A stretch of DNA of 64,000 nt from Agarophyton chilense (taxonomy: Eukaryota; Rhodophyta; Florideophyceae; Gracilariales; Gracilariaceae). The notes beneath the pieces were generated by a model. That model ran no database searches, was not told the origin of the DNA, and saw only the letters and a program-made list of their open reading frames with translations. Positions within the stretch are counted from its first letter, which is position 1. Each line of letters opens with the position of its first letter. Made by a program: the position numbers and the translations under genes. This document shows, piece after piece, positions 44,440 to 56,069 of the stretch. Location: contig JARGXX010000099.1 in assembly GCA_030374765.1 (NCBI GenBank), positions 2,604,001-2,668,000 on the forward strand, in the 5' to 3' direction.

Positions 44440-45116
44440 TGTTGAGTATTTAGGTGTACAGCCACTCCGACCTCCTGGGAAGCTTGGAAATAGTGGAAAA
44501 CCAAAAGTGGATTTAAGCATGGGCACTTTTGGACACCCTTCGTGGAAAAACGCATATGCGCCTCATCTCAATCTTAACGTGAAACGGCCATCTGATTGGC
44601 TACTGCAAATGCCCTCATGCAACGTGGTATGGACAAGTGTTCTGGTTCTAATGGGGCGTGTTGGGGCTTCGGCCCAAGTGGGGCGATTTGATTGGACGAG
44701 AGCGCTGAATGAGCACGGGCTATGTAGTTGGAGAGAATGTGCGAAGGGGGGCTGAATATTGGGTTTGTCCGTAACAGCCGAATCTGGGCTGCTCGGGGCC
44801 GTTGGCATTGGCGCACCACTTTGGATGATTTTTTGAGGTTTTATTAGTTATGATTTATGTTTGAAATTGTTTTGGCGCGCAACTCCTCGTGGCACGGTGG
44901 CAAGCTGTGAGACGTGGATGACCCGCCGACGGTCAGCACCGGCTGTGGAAGTGCGTGCAAGGTAGTTGTAGGTTGTCAACGACGGTCGCCGACGACCATA
45001 GTAAATTGTCAAGGCTGATGACTACCTTCATTTGTTTTTCTTCTTTTACTTTCCTTTCGTTCTCGTCTTTTTCTTTCTTTTCCTTTTCCTTTTCATAACC
45101 TGCGCTCACTTTGTGA
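44440..45116 (+). repeat. Copia-E copy 2, 5' LTR
   Basis: 677 bp, TGTTGAG to TTTGTGA. It matches the 674-bp LTRs of copy 1 in reverse, apart from a diverged first 45 bp or so and small changes elsewhere. It holds the promoter-like core shared with Copia-F (44492-44626). Confidence 0.88.
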
Positions 45117-45134
45117 GGTTATGGGCCCAGAGCG
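45117..45134 (+). other. Copia-E copy 2, half-tRNA primer-binding site
   Basis: GGTTATGGGCCCAGAGCG follows the LTR directly. Its complement contains CTGGGCCCATAACC, the anticodon stem-loop of eukaryotic initiator tRNA-Met with the CAU anticodon. This is the primer type known from Drosophila copia and yeast Ty5. Confidence 0.85.
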
Positions 45135-46045
45135 TCGACTCTTCGCAGACGTCACGCTCTTCTAACACTCATTTGGATTCAAGAAGATTCCCTACTGCGA
45201 CAGGTGCGCGATCTACGACTAACGCTCATCTGGATTCAAGAAGTTATTTTGTTTTGCGACAGGCGTGTACCCTGCGGACTTCCTCCTTGGTGGCGAAAAC
45301 ATATCGCGTTTGTTAGTACCCCCTTGGCACGAGACCGGGAAGTCTGCCAAATCCTGCTCTCCGTCCGTAGAGTACGGAGGTCGATGAATTGGGCTTGGAA
45401 GTGTAGGAGCAACCGTACTACACCGCACGACCGCGCTACTTTCCCGCGAGAGGCTAGCTTGGGTCAACTGGGGGAAGTGTATCTTGACGACACCCCTCCT
45501 TGGGACGCCTCGTAGGGACTAAAAGCGCCGGACTCTGAAGTGCGCAGAGTTCGGTAGGTAATCAAAGCGTACCTCACCTAGAGAGAGTAACCAGGGTCCA
45601 GGGGATCATCGTTTAGGGTAGCGGAGGTAGTTTCTCCCGCCAGTGCGCCCGCCTACCTCGAGCAAGTCTCGGTAGGTTCAATCAAGAAGTTTCAACCCGA
45701 AGTCGAGAAGTTTGTCTGTTCCGGGTACGCCTTCTGCCACTGCCCGTGAGTATACTCCAAGCGTGGGAGCACCCGAGCTCCGCTTGTGATCGCGTCCGAG
45801 ACGCGTCTTGGTGAGCGTTGCAGGATACGTCAAAAGTCTCCGCTGTCGTCCTCGCTGTCGAACGTTGGAGTTCGGATACTCCGTTCGTGCAAGCTCGGCC
45901 ACGAATTCATTAGTGCCCGTGGCCCTTTCTCTTAAACTTCCCAAAGCATTGAGTCCCTCACTCTGCTATCCTCTACTAGTTAATTTCGTTTGGTTCCGTT
46001 CTATCTGCTTCGTGGATAACAGACTCAAACATTTCGGACACGGAG
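45135..46045 (+). other. Copia-E copy 2, leader
   Basis: About 0.9 kb of 5' leader between the primer site and gag, matching 55175-56069 in reverse. Short direct repeats (GGATTCAAGAAG near 45174 and 45231) are present. No gene is seen; small open frames here are taken as chance. Confidence 0.6.
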
Positions 46046-46540
46046 ATGGAATCCGAAAGTACTACCGGGATAAAAATCCCTCGTTTTCATGGTGGTGATG
46101 ATTATGCCCTATGGCGCCATCGCCTTCGTGCTGCATGGCGTGTTCAAGGTGTGTGGTGTTCATGTGGAACGTTGTGGATTCCGATCCTGGATATTCAGCA
46201 ACTACTGAAGCAACATCGGATACCGCTATTGATAGCGCTCGAGTTGTCGCCAAGCTCAAGAAGGCATGTGGAATCATAATATGCGCCTTGGGTGATGCGC
46301 CACTTCGTGTGGTCATGGATGTCGACGACGACCCGGCGCGCATGCTCGCACTACTTGATGCACGGTACGCGTCCAATCGCCATTTATCCAGAATTGCTGT
46401 GCAGACACAACTATTCCGTATGGGATACAATAGTCAGAATATGTCAGGCTATGTGGACCAGTACATGGCGTTATTTGCTCAGTTAGAGCGCATGGGGAAG
46501 GATGCGGCAGTACCGGAGTCGCACAAAGCTCCCATATTAC
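46046..46540 (+). pseudogene. Copia-E copy 2, gag N-terminal part
   Basis: MESESTTGIKIPRFHGGDDY followed by the Copia-E gag text through SHKAP, where Copia-F begins. It is the same as residues 6-168 of copy 1 with a few changes and about one break. Confidence 0.8.
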
Positions 46541-47238
46541 TGTTGGAAAGGGAAAATGCTGAAGGAAAGGTTGAGGGAATGAAAAGGAAGTTCGCCAGCT
46601 CTGGCTTGGATTTGCTTGGAGGCGCTCAAACTTTCACTTATATACTACTTCAAAACGTCAGCTGTCTAGACTCCAACCCAAAGTAAACCCTAGACTACAA
46701 AGCAGGGACACTCAATACTACCAATCATATTCAAGCATGACATTAACCCTAGTCAATGTTCATTGCAGCGCACAACAAGGCAATATACAGTGCACACAGT
46801 GCACAGCCAATAATTACACTGACGTGTGCACAAATTCAATATGCCAGCACACACTACTTGCAATCCGCCTCCATACACATTCAAGTTCCAGCACAGTACA
46901 CCAAGTCTCCTGTAATACACATGTCACGTCTCTTCTCCAAGTACATTCGTTACACCTTGTGAGGTGTGTTCATAGTACACCAGCTGGACAGGTTGAACAG
47001 CGTGCACAGTAGTACAAATAGACCACGTACACACGTGTACCACAGACAAACCCAATAGTGCCATACCACTTGTACACACCCCATTGCATGTGCACATTTG
47101 CAGTAGCCAATCACAGCCCGAGTTCACGTTGAGATCCGACTGACACGCATATGCGCTTTTCCAGAGGCACCCTCCAAAACAGCCCATGCTCCCCTGCACT
47201 TTTGGTTTTCAGTGACAGCACAGGGTCAACAGCCAACA
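46541..47238 (-). repeat. Copia-F copy 1, 3' LTR
   Basis: 698 bp with inverted ends TGTTGG...CCAACA. It holds ACACGTGT at 47031-47038 and, near 47083-47212, the core block shared with the Copia-E LTR. A polypurine tract (CAGAGGGGGAG on the minus strand) lies at 47239-47249, next to the LTR. Confidence 0.92.
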
Positions 47239-47258
47239 CTCCCCCTCTGTCACTGACA

Positions 47259-50199
47259 TCAAAGGTCTAGGTGTCGGACGCCACTGTCTTCACGGAACCT
47301 CTCGTGCTTCACACGGCAAAGTGGTTTGTTGAGCATATCGGCAGTCATGCAATCGGTAGGGCAGTAGAACAACACAATCGACTTGTCACGTAGAGCTTCT
47401 CGAGTAAAGTGAAAACGAATGTCGATATGCTTGGTACGCTTGTTAACAACGCCATTTCGGGCAAGGTCAATGCACCCTTGGTTGTCAACATATACAGGCG
47501 TTGGTTCAAAAAGCAACTTTACCGAATCGTCCACTTCTACTCCAATGACTATGCCGATGCCATTCCACAAACGCCTAAGCCAGATGGTCTCTTTGGAACC
47601 ACTGCACAGACTCACATACTCAGCTTCAGCACTAGACAGTGCAACCACTTCTTGCTGACGTGAACACCATGACACAGGACCTCCAGCCATCATGAACAAG
47701 TACCCACTGGTAGACTTGCGGTTTGCAACATCGCCTGCCCAGTCAGAGTCCACGTAGCCGTGAAGTGCCAAATCGGTGTTTAAGCCGTAGGTGAGACCAA
47801 ATGTACAAGTACCGTTGAGATAGCGAAGCACACGTTTGACTGCCTTCCAGTGAATCTCTCCAGGTTTCTCAACATACTTGGCAAGTTTGGACACCGCGTA
47901 TGAGATATCTGGACGAGTTCCTACAGACAAATACATGAGACAGCCAATTGCCTGACGATGCAGCACCTCCCTGAGAACATCCTGAATCGCAGACAGGTCC
48001 ATGCCAACTTCCATTGGAGTGTCAACTGGTTTGGACTGGTGCATGCCAAAACGTTCCAAGACCTTTTGTGTGTACGCAGACTGAGTCAGATACAACTCTC
48101 GCATAACTCTGTCACGGTGGATCTCGAATCCGAGTACCATGCGAGCTTGATAGAGGTCTTTCATGTGGAACCGAGACGACAGCTCTGCCTTTACACGATC
48201 CATTGTCTTCATGCTCGGACTTGCAATAAGCAAGTCATCAACGTATAGAGCAATCAGAACAACAAATCCCAGTATCTTTCCGCTGTACACACACTCATCT
48301 GCGTCATTTGGCGTCAACTGCATCTCCTCAACAAGGAACGAGTATATCTTTGCATGCCACTGTCTGGGTGCCTGTCGTAGCCCATAGATGGCTTTCTTCA
48401 AACGACACACCAGATCCTTGTTACCTTGCTGCACAAAACCTGTTGGCTGCTCCATGTACACTGTCTCCTCAAGGTCACCGTTCAGAAAAGCTGTTTTCAC
48501 ATCCATCTGGTGCAAATGAAAGTCTCGTACAGCAGTCACTGACAGAATCATCCTGATCGAGGTAAACTTAACAACAGGTGCATATGTTTCAGAAAAGTCA
48601 ACACCCTCGATCTGCAGGAATCCTCTAGCAACCATACGAGCCTTGTACCTGATAGTTGGTTCACCAGATGGTGCTGCTTCATACTTCTGCACATACACCC
48701 ACTTGGACGAAATCACGTTGCTGTCTGCTGGCCTTGGCACTAAGTCCCATGTGTCATGCTCAATTAGTGACTGGTACTCACTCTTCATTGCCTTCTTCCA
48801 TGCTTCGGAATCAGGACGTGACACAGCATCATCATATGACGACGGGGTGTCATCACTGGCAGTGAGTAGAGCAGTTGCACGCCACCATGAGCTCGGCTTC
48901 CTACGTTCACGCGTGGACCTACGAACAGGTTGTGTCTCATGCACTACAGGCTCAACTGGTGTATCAGCTGCGGAATCATCAACAGAGCTGTCAGAAGCAT
49001 CATCAGAGTCAGGCAAAGGCGCAGAAGGGTCATCATCGCTGGGTCCACTAGATGTGTCAGATGTAGAGGTATCATGTGGACTAGACATATTACTAAAGTC
49101 AATGTCTGCGTAGTCCTCTTCCTCATAGCTAAACTGGTTGTCTGAGCCCGAAAACTCATCAAACCGTACATCTCTTGACACAATCACCTTTTTCTTTTCA
49201 GAGTCCCACAACTTGTATCCGTGAGACCCTGGGGTGTACCCAATAAAGATACCTTCCACACCACGCTCCTCTAGCTTCTTCAGCTTATGATCCACAACCT
49301 TGTACCAGCATCGGCTCCCAAACACACGCAGGTTGCTCACATCAGGCTTCTGACCGTGCCACAGTTCATATGGTGTCACACTACTTGGAAGAGCTTTGCA
49401 AGTCACACGGTTGCGCACATACACTGCAACATTCAGTGCCTCAGCCCAAAAGTGCTTTGGCAATTTCTTGTGACATAACATCGATCTGACCAAGTCCATG
49501 AGTGTGCGGTTGAACCGTTCGGCAAGTCCATTCTGCTGAGGATTGTAAGGCATAGTTCGCTGATGCTCAATACCGTGACGTTCAAGTTCTTTGGTAAAAC
49601 GATGTGACAGATATTCACCACCGTTGTCAGTGCGCAATGCTTTGAGCACACTCTCACGTGCGGTGATGGTTTTCACTTGTCTGCCAGTTTGGTTTTGAAC
49701 AAACTTGAGCCACCTTAGGAACATCTGGAAGACCTCATCCTTAGTTTTGAGCATGTAGAAGAAGCAGAAACGACTGTGATCATCGATGAATGTGACGAAG
49801 TAGTGCGAGCCTCCCAAGGATTTCACACCTACTGGACCTGACACATCGGAGTGAACAAGTTCCAGTACGTGTTTTGCTCGTTCCCCCCTTTGCTTGGGAG
49901 TCGGAGCACGGGTTGCTTTTCCTACTACACATGAGCCACACACATCTGAATCCTGCGCAACGTCTACATTGAGCCCTGACACAACCTTGTTTCGAGCCAT
50001 ATGCTTGATACCATCCACATTCACATGAGCCATTCGAGCATGCCATAGTGACAAGTCCGACACAAGTGCGCTGTTTACATCTGTACACTGGTGTGCAGCA
50101 GTGCAAAGGTAGTATAGGCCTTTGACGCGGCGCCCCACGGCAACCACTTTTGACCCCTTGTATACACATACCTTCTCTTTTTCAAACACTACTTTGCAC
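47259..50199 (-). pseudogene. Copia-F copy 1, integrase, reverse transcriptase and RNase H part
   Basis: In reading order: the pre-integrase block LWHARMAHVNVDGIKHMAR with CGSCVVGKATRAP, the integrase core (LVHSDVSGPV, LRTDNGGEYLSH, NGLAERFNRTL), a Ser/Asp-rich linker (SNMSSPHDTSTSDTSSGPSD), and RT2-type reverse transcriptase (ETYAPVVKFTSIR, MDVKTAFLNGDLEE, LYVDDLLIAS). RNase H follows with VDSDWAGDVANRKSTSGY, SSAEAEYVSLCSGS, YVDNQGCIDLAR and TADMLNKPL. The order PR-IN-RT-RH defines Ty1/Copia. The text is nearly identical to copy 2. The coding region continues on the far side of the nested Copia-E. Confidence 0.92.
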
Positions 50200-50204
50200 C
50201 CCAG

Positions 50205-50878
50205 TCACAACGTGAGCGCAGGTTAGGTAAAGGAAAAGGAAGAAGAGGGGGAAAAGACGAGAAGAAGAGAAAAATAAAAGAAGAGAAACAAAGGAAGGTA
50301 GTCAGCCTTGACAATTTACTTCGATCGTTGGCGACCGTCATTGAAAACTATATCTACCTCGCACGCAGTTCCGCCGCCGGTGCTGACCGTCGGCGGGTCA
50401 CCCACGTCTCACACCTTGCCACTGTGCGACGAGGAGTTGCGCGCCAAAACAATTTCAAACATGAAGCATATCAAATAAAAACTCAAAAAAATCATCCAAA
50501 GTGGTGCGCCAGTGCCAACCACCCCGCGCAGCCCAGATTCGGCTGTTACGGCCAAACCCCGTATCCAGCCCACATTCGCACATTCTCTCCAACTGCATAG
50601 CCCGTGCTCATTCAGCGCTCTCGTCCAATCAAATCGCTCCACTTGGGCCGAAGCCCCAACACGCCCCATTAGAACCAGACCACTTGTCCATACCACGTTG
50701 CATGAGGGCATTTGCAGTAGCCAATCAGATGGCCGTTTCACGTTGAGATTGAGATGAGGCGCATATGCGTTTTTCCGCGGAGGGTGCCCAAAAGTGCCCA
50801 TGCTTAAATCCACTTTTTGTTTTCCACTATTTCCAACACTCCAAAGGGCTTGGGGGCACAGTCGACCAAACCTCAACA
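50205..50878 (-). repeat. Copia-E copy 1, 3' LTR
   Basis: 674 bp, reading TGTTGAGG...GTTGTGA on the minus strand. The first six bases (TGTTGA) also code the last cysteine and the stop codon of gag-pol. The core shared with Copia-F lies near 50697-50830. Confidence 0.95.
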
Positions 50879-53800
50879 CTCCTCCTCGACTGGTCGGCCA
50901 AGTCCAACACGGTCCGCGTTATTGTTGTGAAGACCTGGGCCAAGTGGTTTAGTTAAGAAGTCCGCATCATTGTCTTCACTTGGAACGTACGTCACATTGA
51001 TGTGACAATCCTTGACTAGTTCCCGAACGAAGTGCAACTTAACGTCAATGTGCTTAGCGCGACCCGACGGACAGCGTTCACCAGTTGCCCAGTCAATGGC
51101 GCACTGGTTGTCCGAACGAATGGGCACAGCACCTTGCACTTTCCATCCAATCTCCTTAAGCACACGCTTCAACCAAATGACCTCCTGACACGCAAGCGTC
51201 AAAGCATAATACTCGGCCTCGCCGGTAGACAACGCCACCGAAGCCTGTTTTCTTGCGCCCCACATACATGTCGCTTTGCCAAGCTTCACTAAGAAACCAG
51301 ACATTGACTTGCGATCACGCGTGTCCGCAGCGTAGTCAGAGTCAACGTACGCCTCCAGTTTCACCATGCCAGAGTGATAGTGCACACCATGTTCAGTTGT
51401 ACCGCGAAGGTAACGAAGAACCCGCTTTGCTGCCTTGTGACAGTAGGCCGTGGGCGATTTCTGAAAACGAGCCAAGATTAGGACGGGTGCTAATATATCC
51501 AACCGAGTTCTCAGTGCCAAATACAAAAGCGATCCAATGATCTGCTGGTACAGCTGAGTATCCTGGATGGATTTGTCTTTCTCAGATGTCCACCCGGTAA
51601 AAAAAGATTCTACCATAGGGGTGCATGCCGGCTTGGATCGCTGAAACCCGAAACGGCGCAACACGCTTTCCGTGTACAGTGACTGACCAAGATACAGCGA
51701 CACAGGTCGACCATCTGAATCTAAAGTCCATTTGAATTCAACGCCGAGGTACAAGTTCACTTCGTCCGCCACACGCAGCTCGTAAAACGACTTAAGCTCC
51801 TCCAAAATCGCATCACGTTCCATGGCAGAAGTTGTGAATATTAGCAAGTCATCCACATAAACTAGCACGAACGCATCCTCATTGCTCTCGTTTTGGCGGC
51901 GAAACACGCAAGGTGCACTCGGTAACTCTTCAAAACATATGCTTTTCATATCCTCGCATAGTTTGTTGTGCCATGCCAAGTGCGCTTGCTTCAGTCCATA
52001 GATAGCCTTGAGCAATTTGAAGCATCGTGAAGTCACGCCAGGTATACCTCGAGGTGACATGATCCACACATCTTCCTCAAGTTCGCCATTGAGAAACGCA
52101 GTCTTCACATCCACCTGTACCACATACATGCGCAAGCATAACGTCAGATACAAGAATATGCGAACCAAAGAGAACGAAACAACTGGTGCATAAGTCTCCA
52201 TGTAGTCCTGACCATATGTTTGGTGGTTTCCACCGGCTACAACACGAGCCTTAAAACGTTCAACTGACCCATCAGCATTGCGCTTTACCTTCAGTATGAC
52301 GTGAGTTGGTAGTGGTTGTGAAGCAGGAGAGTCATCAGGTTTCCAAGTTTGCTTCGACTCCAATGATGAAAACTCTTCATCTACGGCTGCTTGCCACATG
52401 GTACGCTCCTCCGCACTGGCGGACATTGCCTCCTTGAGTGAGGGCTCATCACTAGTAGTGACTTTGACTTGCGATGTACAGTGAGCAGACCCTGCCATGA
52501 ACCACCTCAGAGGTTGACGGCGCGTGCGCCGCGGGTAGCGTGGTTCCGTATCAGCGTTGGCAGATGTATCAAGGTCATCAGCAGCACTTTCGTCATCACT
52601 TTCGGAATCCTGTGCATCGTCTTCATTGCTGCCGGAGTCTGACTCCGACTGCCTGAGTGCTGGAATCAGGTGCGAGGATCCGTCATGAACCACCTCCTCC
52701 TCAACATTATCGACGGAGAAGGTATCCGATTCGTCATCAATGCTATCACATAATCCCATATCGGAGCTATAGTCAGCATCTGACGCACTTTCATCATCCA
52801 TGTAGTTGGCAAGAGATGATGCGCCAGGGAACTTGGATTCATCAAAAGTAACATGTCGTGACTCAATAATACGCGGAGTACCGTCATTATCAACGACGAG
52901 TACCTTGTACACACCATGCTCAAGAGTCTCCAAGTATACTCCCTCAAGTGCACGAGACTCGAACTTGGGTCCACGCGGAGTCCTTAGCACGAATGCAGTG
53001 CATCCAAACACACGCACGTGCTTCAACAAAGGTTTATTTCCAGTTACCAGAAAGTAGGGACTGTTGTTAACAGTAGAATGTTGCACTCGATTACGCACAA
53101 AGATAACATGTTTCAGCGCATATGGCCACAAACATTCTGGTAGATCGGCTTGGATCAGCAACGATCGAGCAGCTTCCACCATGGTACGATTGATGCGCTC
53201 AGCTATAGCGTTGTGTTCGGGGGTGTATGGAGCAGAGAAAGAAGTGAGGCCATGTTCTGCTGCCAAGTTCTCTTGCAGGGCAATATATTCTTCTGCACCG
53301 TCCGAGTGCAAACTTTTGATATGCACTCCTCCAAGCTGCTTAAACTTTGCCGCAATACCCACAAACACATCACTAAGAGCACTGCGATGGATCACCAGAC
53401 CTAGGAACACATACCGTGAGTGATCATCGAGGAATGTACATGCATATTGAAATTTGTCCGGAAAAGACTTTTCCAGAGGACCTACAATATCCGAGTGCAC
53501 AATGTCACCAACCGCGGATGCATGTTCAAAGTGACCTGGGAACGGAAGCTTATGAGCCTTGCCAAGTCGACATGCTCGGCATACCTCCTCCATGTCACAC
53601 AAGTGCGGCACTCCATCTGCGTACTTGTGTACATGTTGCAGATCACGTTGGTTGATGTGAGCCAGTCGTCGGTGCCACAGTTGAGTCTCCGTAGACTTTG
53701 TCGAAAGCGCAAGTTCCACGCCAGCATGCCCTAAAGGTTGAGGCAGTGTGTACATGCGAGATACCTTGTCACGATCACCATTGCCCACCTCAAAACCATT

Positions 53801-55174
53801 TGACTCTAGCGTCAAACGTACACTATGACGACCGAAGAGCGACTCAATACCTTTGTCGGCCAAACACCCGGTTGAAACCAAGTTGTATCCCAGAGCGGGG
53901 GTCAGTAGGGCATCACTCAGACGTATGTTCGCATTGTCCAAAGGAATGATCACCTCTCCGCGTTGTTTAGATACAACAGATGTGTTATCGGCAAGCATCA
54001 CTGTCCTTTCGTCGCAAGGTTCAAGTGAACCGGGCACGAACGCACAAACAGAATGGAAGCAATGTACTGTCGCACCGCTGTCTGCGTAGGTACTCAGGTC
54101 ATTCGGCGGAACTATAGTGGTCCTTTCCACAGTTGCACCAGCAATTTCGATTTTTCCAGACTTTCCAGAAGACTTGCTCGAGGCGCTTCTACCACTACTG
54201 CCACCCATTCGCTTGGGTTGTGGCGACAGTTTATCGAGGATACTCTGCGGCAAGTGGTTGTCCGGGTTGTCCGGATTCATAAAGCAACGATCTTGTGTGT
54301 GTCCATCGCGATCACAGAAGTCGCAATGATGTCCATTGCTCGATCCAGAACGATCAAATGATGACGATCTCAAGGCGGCAGCAAGTGCACGAGCAGTAGA
54401 CTCAATGTCGGAGTGACCATCAGACTCCTCATCTTCGTTGTTTGCACTACTGCGGGTACGATTAGTCGATTCAGAATGTCGACCAGATTTTTTCCTGCCC
54501 TTCTTCTTGCGACGTGAACTACGTCCAGACGGCCTTGCAGACACCTGTTTCGCGTTGTATTCATCTATGAGGGTCGTGGCCACGTAGTCCCATGTAAGCT
54601 CAGCGATATCCTTGGTTCGAAGAGCTGCAGCAGTAGACTCCAGTGTGCAATTGGGATCAATAGAAGCAAGTAACATGGGAGCTTTGTGCGACTCGGGTAC
54701 TGCCGCATCCTTTCCCATGCGCTCTAACTGAGCAAATAACGCCGTGTACTGGTCCACATAGCCTGACATATTCTGACCATTGTATCCCATACGGAATAGT
54801 TGAGTCTGCACAGCAATTCTGGATACAGTACGATTGGACGCATACCGTGCATCAAGTAATGCGAGCATGCGCGCCGGGTCGTCGTCGACATCCATGACCA
54901 CACGAAGTGGCGCATCACCCAAGGCGCATATTATGATTCCACATGCCTTCTCGCGCTTGGCGACAACTCGAGCGCTATCAATAGCGGTATCCGATGTTGC
55001 TTCAGTAGTTGCTGAATATCCAGAATCGGATTCCACAACGTTCCACACACCTTTAACACGGCATGCAGCACGAAGGCGATGGCGCCATAGGGCATAATCA
55101 TCACCACGCCTTCCATGAAAACGAGGGATTTTCATCCCGGTAGTACTTTCGGATTCCATTTCCGTGTCCGACAT
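50873..55174 (-). CDS. gag-pol: Copia-E gag-pol polyprotein, 1433 residues
   Basis: One frame from MSDTEMESESTTG (ATG at 55172-55174; a second ATG follows five codons on and is the one used in copy 2). Gag, about residues 1-340, ends with a CCHC knuckle CDFCDRDGHTQDRC (284-297) after a basic RRKKKGRKKSGR patch. Protease has DSGAT at 365-369. The integrase has HHCC residues near 501-550 (LWHRRLAHINQ, CRACRLGKAH), catalytic DIVGPL at about 562, HSDGAEEY at about 625 and AIAERINRT at about 659. An acidic linker spans about 785-875. Reverse transcriptase has ETYAPVVSFSLVR (about 993), VDVKTAFLNGELEE and YVDD (1106-1109). RNase H has VDSDYAADTRDRKSMSGF, TGEAEYYALTLACQE, SDNQCAIDWATG and ADFLTKPL, ending at 1433. 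It makes the particle and all enzymes of copying and insertion. A single frame without a gag/pol shift is usual for many Copia elements. Confidence 0.95.
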   Translation of the reverse strand: MSDTEMESESTTGMKIPRFHGRRGDDYALWRHRLRAACRVKGVWNVVESDSGYSATTEATSDTAIDSARVVAKREKACGIIICALGDAPLRVVMDVDDDPARMLALLDARYASNRTVSRIAVQTQLFRMGYNGQNMSGYVDQYTALFAQLERMGKDAAVPESHKAPMLLASIDPNCTLESTAAALRTKDIAELTWDYVATTLIDEYNAKQVSARPSGRSSRRKKKGRKKSGRHSESTNRTRSSANNEDEESDGHSDIESTARALAAALRSSSFDRSGSSNGHHCDFCDRDGHTQDRCFMNPDNPDNHLPQSILDKLSPQPKRMGGSSGRSASSKSSGKSGKIEIAGATVERTTIVPPNDLSTYADSGATVHCFHSVCAFVPGSLEPCDERTVMLADNTSVVSKQRGEVIIPLDNANIRLSDALLTPALGYNLVSTGCLADKGIESLFGRHSVRLTLESNGFEVGNGDRDKVSRMYTLPQPLGHAGVELALSTKSTETQLWHRRLAHINQRDLQHVHKYADGVPHLCDMEEVCRACRLGKAHKLPFPGHFEHASAVGDIVHSDIVGPLEKSFPDKFQYACTFLDDHSRYVFLGLVIHRSALSDVFVGIAAKFKQLGGVHIKSLHSDGAEEYIALQENLAAEHGLTSFSAPYTPEHNAIAERINRTMVEAARSLLIQADLPECLWPYALKHVIFVRNRVQHSTVNNSPYFLVTGNKPLLKHVRVFGCTAFVLRTPRGPKFESRALEGVYLETLEHGVYKVLVVDNDGTPRIIESRHVTFDESKFPGASSLANYMDDESASDADYSSDMGLCDSIDDESDTFSVDNVEEEVVHDGSSHLIPALRQSESDSGSNEDDAQDSESDDESAADDLDTSANADTEPRYPRRTRRQPLRWFMAGSAHCTSQVKVTTSDEPSLKEAMSASAEERTMWQAAVDEEFSSLESKQTWKPDDSPASQPLPTHVILKVKRNADGSVERFKARVVAGGNHQTYGQDYMETYAPVVSFSLVRIFLYLTLCLRMYVVQVDVKTAFLNGELEEDVWIMSPRGIPGVTSRCFKLLKAIYGLKQAHLAWHNKLCEDMKSICFEELPSAPCVFRRQNESNEDAFVLVYVDDLLIFTTSAMERDAILEELKSFYELRVADEVNLYLGVEFKWTLDSDGRPVSLYLGQSLYTESVLRRFGFQRSKPACTPMVESFFTGWTSEKDKSIQDTQLYQQIIGSLLYLALRTRLDILAPVLILARFQKSPTAYCHKAAKRVLRYLRGTTEHGVHYHSGMVKLEAYVDSDYAADTRDRKSMSGFLVKLGKATCMWGARKQASVALSTGEAEYYALTLACQEVIWLKRVLKEIGWKVQGAVPIRSDNQCAIDWATGERCPSGRAKHIDVKLHFVRELVKDCHINVTYVPSEDNDADFLTKPLGPGLHNNNADRVGLGRPVEEEC
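50879..50890 (-). other. Copia-E polypurine tract inside the coding end
   Basis: GTCGAGGAGGAG on the minus strand, directly before the 3' LTR. The same bases code Val-Glu-Glu-Glu of the gag-pol C-terminus, so the sequence serves two roles. Confidence 0.7.
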
Positions 55175-56069
55175 ATTTCAGTCTGTTATCCACGAAGCAG
55201 ATAGAACGGAACCAAACGAAATTAATTAGTAGAGGGAAGCAGAGTGAGGGACTCAATGCCTTGGGAAGTTTAAGAAAAGGGCCACGAGCAGTGATGAATT
55301 CGTGGCCGAGCTTGCCCGAACGGAGTATCCCAACTCAAACGTTCGACAGCGAGGACGACAGCGGAGACTTTTGACGTAGCCTGCAACGCTCACCGAGACG
55401 CGTCTCGTACGCGATCACAAGCGGAGCTCGGGTGCTCCCACGCTTGGAGTATACTCACGGGCAGTGGCAGAAGGCGTACCCGGAACAGACAAACTTCTCG
55501 ACTTCGGGTTGAAACTTCTTGATTGAACCTACCGAGACTTGCTCGAGGTAGGCGGGCGCACTGGCGGGAGAAACTACCTCCGCTACCCTAAAGGATGATC
55601 CCCTGGACCCTGGTTACTCTCTCCAGGTGAGGTACGCTTTGATTACCTACCGAACTCTGCGCACTTCAGAGTCCGGCGCTTTTAGTCCCTACGAGGCGTC
55701 CCAAGGAGGGGTGTCGTCAAGATACACTTCCCCCAGTTGACCCAAGCTAGCCTCTTGCGGGAAAGTAGCGCGGTCGTGCGGTGTAGTACGGTTGCTCCTA
55801 CACTTCCAAGCCCAATTCATCGACCTCCGTACTCTACGGACGGAGAGCAGGATTTGGCAGACTTCCCGGGCTCGTGCCAAGGGGGTACTAACAAACGCGA
55901 TATGTTTTCGCCACCAAGGAGGAAGTCCGCAGGGTACACGCCTGTCGCAAAACAAAATAACTTCTTGAATCCAGATGAGCGTTAGTCGTAGATCGCGCAC
56001 CTGTCGCAGTAGGGAATCTTCTTGAATCCAAATAAATGTTAGTAGAGCGTGACGTCTGCGAAGAGTCGA
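55175..56069 (-). other. Copia-E copy 1, leader
   Basis: About 0.9 kb between the primer site and gag; no gene is recognised. It is conserved with copy 2 (45135-46045). It probably carries packaging signals and the 5' untranslated region. Confidence 0.6.

Larger units (their letters stand above)
44440..46540 (+). mobile_element. Copia-E copy 2, left part (Ty1/Copia)
   Basis: A plus-strand element made of an LTR (44440-45116), half-tRNA primer site, leader and the first part of gag. The text then switches at 46541 to a Copia-F LTR. The sequence is close to that of copy 1 in reverse orientation but clearly diverged from it in the LTR. The copy is therefore older than copy 1 and was entered by Copia-F. 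It sits inside the Gypsy-D 5' LTR. The rest of the element must lie beyond the window. Confidence 0.9.

Noticed and set aside
47409-50169. Many plus-strand frames opposite Copia-F pol (for example 48643-49113), repeated at 61150-61620
   Set aside because: They mirror conserved pol codons on the other strand; the two copies are almost identical, so they give no independent support. Unlike the Gypsy antisense frame they lie over pol rather than in a separate slot.
50501-50757. Two overlapping 81-codon frames in the Copia-E LTRs (also 56384-56640, 44563-44819)
   Set aside because: They lie in the LTR promoter-like part, overlap each other in different frames and have no recognisable features; taken as shadows.
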